Source: Phenylobacterium sp. (GTDB taxonomy: Bacteria; Pseudomonadota; Alphaproteobacteria; Caulobacterales; Caulobacteraceae). Taken from it: 8,500 nucleotides of DNA. The stretch covers positions 1 to 8,500 of the forward strand of contig JAHUZY010000251.1 in NCBI GenBank assembly GCA_019264505.1, written 5' to 3'. This document shows, piece by piece, positions 6,303-8,500 of the stretch. The notes below the pieces were generated by a model that saw nothing but the letters and a program-made list of their open reading frames with translations, ran no database searches and had not been told where the DNA came from. The stretch's first letter is position 1, and every line of letters begins with the position of its first letter. The translations under genes were made by a program, and so were the position numbers.

Positions 6303-8324
6303 TTAGCCCACCGGCGGCGGAGGCGGAGGCGGCGGCGCGGTGATCGGCGCAGCCTGCATATAGTCACGGACCAGGGCGTCGAGACTGCTCAGCCCATCAG
6401 CGCTGCGGGCCGCCTCCAGGTCGCGGATATAGCCATAGCGGGGCGCGGTCAGGGCCTGGGCGTCGGCGGCGCTACCGATGATGGTCGGGCGGATGAAGAC
6501 CATCAGATTGCGCTGCACGTTCTGGCGCGAGGTGGCCTTGAACAGATTGCCGAGTCCCGGAATGTCACCGAGCAGGGGCGTGCGCTCCACCGTGGTCCGC
6601 TCATTGCGGTCCAGCAGGCCGCCCAGGACGACGATCGCGCCATCGTCCACCGCCACCGTGGTCTCGATGGCCCGCTTGTCCAGGATCAGCTCGCCGGAGC
6701 TTTCGCTGAGTGGCCCGGAGATCGAGGACACCTCCTGGCGCAGGAAGAGGGTGATGGCCCCCCCGGCGTTGATCTGCGGCTTCACATCCAGCTGGATGCC
6801 GACATTCTGCCGCTGAATGGTGCGGAAGGGATTGCTGTTGGAGTCCCCCAGCACCTCGCCCGTGGTGATCGGGATCTCCTGGCCCACCAGGATGCTGGCC
6901 TCCTGGTTGTCCAGGGTCATGACCGAAGGGGTCGAGAGCAGGTTGGAGGCCGTGTCGTTCTTCACGGCATTGATGATGAAGCCGAACAGGGCGTCGCCGC
7001 TCTGGCCATAGCCGCCGGTGAGGATGCCTCGGGCGCCCAGGACAGAATCCAGGGCGGTCTGGCGCAGGGCGGCCAGGGCAGAGGAGTCTTCCGGCAGGTT
7101 CCGCTCCCCGGCCGCAGCCGCGGCCAGGCCCAGGATGTTGGGGGCTGCGTTGGAATAGTTGGTAGCCGAGAAGGGAATGCTGGAGCCGTTGACCCCGGCC
7201 AGGGCGAACTGCACGCCGAGCTGCTGGGCGGCGTTGTCCGACAGCTCCACCACCACGGCCTCAACCAGGACCTGGCGACGTCGGGTGTCGAGCTGGCGGA
7301 TCACCTCGCCGAGCACCCGCTGGGTGTCGGGATCGGCGGCGATGACGATGGCGTTGGCGCCGGGATAGCGGGCGATATTGGCGCGTCGCCCAGCCCCGCC
7401 GGCTGTGGTGGTCTGGCCGCTTCCGGAGGCCGACGCGGCGGCCGTGGCGGCGTCGCCCTCAGATGTGGCGGGGGATTGGCCCACAAGCTGCTGCAACACT
7501 GGCAGAAGTTGCTCGGCGCTGGCGTGCTGCAGATTGATCACCCGGACATCGCCGCTGGTCTCGGCGCGGCCGTCGAGATCGGCGATCAGGGCCAGCATGG
7601 CGCGGACCGCGTCAGGCTCGCCGCGCAGCACCAGAGAATTGCTGCTCTCCACCACGACCAGGGAGACCAGCGCATTGCGGGCTCCAGGCTCCGCCCCAGG
7701 GGAGTTGAGCACCTGGTTGACGACCCCGGCGATCTCGCGGGCCGAGCTGGAGCGGAGGGTGACCGTCTCGGTCAGGGTGCGGTCCTGGTCCACCTGGGCC
7801 AGCAGGCTGCGGATACGGGCGAGATTGTCCGCATAGTCGGCGACCACGATCAGATTGCCCCGGGGACTGGGCATCACCACCCCCTGGCGACCGATCAGCG
7901 GCTTGAGCGTTTCGGCCGCCGAGGCCGCATCGATGTTCCGAAGGCGGAAGACCTGGGTGGAAAAGCCGTAGCCGCCTGAGCCGCTGAGGCTCGAGGGCTG
8001 GGCCGCTGCGCCCTCCTCCGGGGTGATCCGATAGACGCCTGACCCGGCTGGCACCGCCACCAGGCCGTTGGCCCGCAGGGTGGACAGCATCACCTCGAAC
8101 AGTTCGGTCCGCGACAGGGGCTCGCGGCTGCTGATGCTCACCTTGCCCTGCACCCGGGGGTCGATGATGAAGGTCTGGCCCGTGGCCTGGGCCACGTCCT
8201 GGATGAAGACCCGGATGTCGGCGTCCTGCAGGTTCAGCACCTGGGACTGGGCGTGGGCGGCCGGCGCCGGCGCGAGGCCGGCCCCCAGGCTGAGCATCAG
8301 GCAGAGGGCGATGAGTCTCTTCAC
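6303..8324 (-). CDS. gspD: GspD, T2SS outer-membrane secretin
   Basis: GspD forms the multimeric outer-membrane channel through which folded substrates leave. The 673-residue precursor starts with a Sec signal peptide; cleavage is expected after AHA (Ala25). Domains in order: N0 (about 27-100, QVLNLQDADIRVFIQDVAQ), N1 (about 122-182), N2 (about 184-252), N3 (about 257-347) with a Ser/Ala/Gly/Thr-rich loop at 284-313, then the secretin barrel domain (about 350-613). The barrel has the signatures VLVEAVVVEL, LLSTPSVMTLDNQEASILVG, VGIQLDVKPQIN and PLLGDIPGLGNLF. The C-terminal stretch ends in eight prolines (664-671) before VG. Translation starts at GTG 8324 with no clear Shine-Dalgarno; GTGA overlaps the gspC stop, which supports this start through coupling, and it gives a complete signal peptide. 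The last codons create a GGC/GGA-rich run near 6308-6336. Confidence 0.98.
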   Translation of the reverse strand: MKRLIALCLMLSLGAGLAPAPAAHAQSQVLNLQDADIRVFIQDVAQATGQTFIIDPRVQGKVSISSREPLSRTELFEVMLSTLRANGLVAVPAGSGVYRITPEEGAAAQPSSLSGSGGYGFSTQVFRLRNIDAASAAETLKPLIGRQGVVMPSPRGNLIVVADYADNLARIRSLLAQVDQDRTLTETVTLRSSSAREIAGVVNQVLNSPGAEPGARNALVSLVVVESSNSLVLRGEPDAVRAMLALIADLDGRAETSGDVRVINLQHASAEQLLPVLQQLVGQSPATSEGDAATAAASASGSGQTTTAGGAGRRANIARYPGANAIVIAADPDTQRVLGEVIRQLDTRRRQVLVEAVVVELSDNAAQQLGVQFALAGVNGSSIPFSATNYSNAAPNILGLAAAAAGERNLPEDSSALAALRQTALDSVLGARGILTGGYGQSGDALFGFIINAVKNDTASNLLSTPSVMTLDNQEASILVGQEIPITTGEVLGDSNSNPFRTIQRQNVGIQLDVKPQINAGGAITLFLRQEVSSISGPLSESSGELILDKRAIETTVAVDDGAIVVLGGLLDRNERTTVERTPLLGDIPGLGNLFKATSRQNVQRNLMVFIRPTIIGSAADAQALTAPRYGYIRDLEAARSADGLSSLDALVRDYMQAAPITAPPPPPPPPVG

Positions 8325-8500
8325 GGGGCAGACATCCGCAGTCGAGTGGTCAGGGTCTGGCCGCCGCGCTCATAGGTGAGCTCGACTTGGGTGGCGGCCG
8401 ATAGGATCTGGGGCAGCTCGCTCATCCGCTCGCGGCTGAGCTCCGAGCCATCCAGCGTCAGGAGAACGTCTCCCGGCTGCAGGCCCGCGCGGGCCAGGGC
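8321..8500 (-). CDS. gspC: GspC, T2SS inner-membrane/secretin connector (partial, C-terminal end)
   Basis: GspC spans the inner membrane and reaches through the periplasm to bind the N0 domain of GspD; many GspC proteins end in a PDZ domain linked to substrate choice. Only the last 59 residues are present. The frame is open from the window edge to TGA at 8321-8323. It contains ARAGLQPGDVLLTLDGSEL, the GLQ-x-GD-(V/I)-L carboxylate-loop and strand pattern of a PDZ domain, and then LTYERGGQTLTTRLRM, the closing strands. So this GspC is of the PDZ type rather than the coiled-coil type. The stop overlaps the gspD GTG start (GTGA). Identification depends on the PDZ pattern plus position directly before gspD. 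Confidence 0.88.
   Translation of the reverse strand, partial: ALARAGLQPGDVLLTLDGSELSRERMSELPQILSAATQVELTYERGGQTLTTRLRMSAP

Noticed and set aside
4822..6306. A 494-codon open frame on the plus strand covering nearly all of gspE.
   Set aside because: It is the antisense shadow of a GC-rich gene: few stop codons arise opposite G/C-ending codons. Its product is a Gly/Gln/His/Ala-rich string without recognisable domains, while gspE on the other strand has all ATPase motifs.
1..8500. Promoters, terminators, mobile elements, CRISPR arrays or RNA genes.
   Set aside because: Coding sequence covers everything except 28 bases; I saw no inverted repeats of terminator type, no spaced repeats and no transposase-like product. 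The operon promoter must lie to the right of the window.

Overview
The window is one continuous piece of a type II secretion system (T2SS, general secretory pathway) operon, read entirely from the minus strand. From right to left the order is gspC (3' end only), gspD, gspE, gspF, gspG, gspH, gspI, gspJ, gspK, gspL (5' part only), which is the canonical T2SS order. Every gene is recognisable by family motifs and none is visibly broken. The prepilin peptidase gene (gspO), gspM, gspN and the start of gspC are not in view; gspM/gspN would be expected just left of position 1.

The DNA is very GC-rich, with strong G/C preference at third codon positions. The protein sequences look alphaproteobacterial, most like Caulobacterales (Caulobacter, Phenylobacterium, Brevundimonas). 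That placement rests on general family resemblance, not on a search, so the genus is open.

Layout: 8321-8500 is the GspC C-terminal PDZ region (inner-membrane link to the secretin); 6303-8324 is the outer-membrane secretin GspD; 4810-6300 is the cytoplasmic ATPase GspE; 3618-4823 is the inner-membrane platform protein GspF; 3145-3591 is the major pseudopilin GspG; 2673-3170, 2324-2689, 1746-2327 and 769-1749 are the minor pseudopilins GspH, GspI, GspJ and GspK; 1-772 is the GspL N-terminal cytoplasmic domain, its membrane segment and a few periplasmic residues. Together these would build the ATP-driven machine that extends a short pseudopilus to push folded periplasmic proteins through the secretin.

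Coding is almost wall to wall. Neighbours overlap by 4 nt at C/D, I/J, J/K and K/L, by 14 nt at E/F, about 26 nt at G/H and 17 nt at H/I, with a 2-nt gap at D/E. The only real gap is 26 nt in front of gspG, which also has a good ribosome binding site. No promoter, terminator, RNA gene, mobile element or CRISPR was seen. I did not find a new biological system here. The points worth a second look are details: a polyproline tail and a low-complexity loop in GspD, a G7 tract at the gspI/gspJ junction where a one-base slip would fuse the two genes, a 41-bp imperfect direct repeat in gspG and gspH, and a cysteine pair in GspK.
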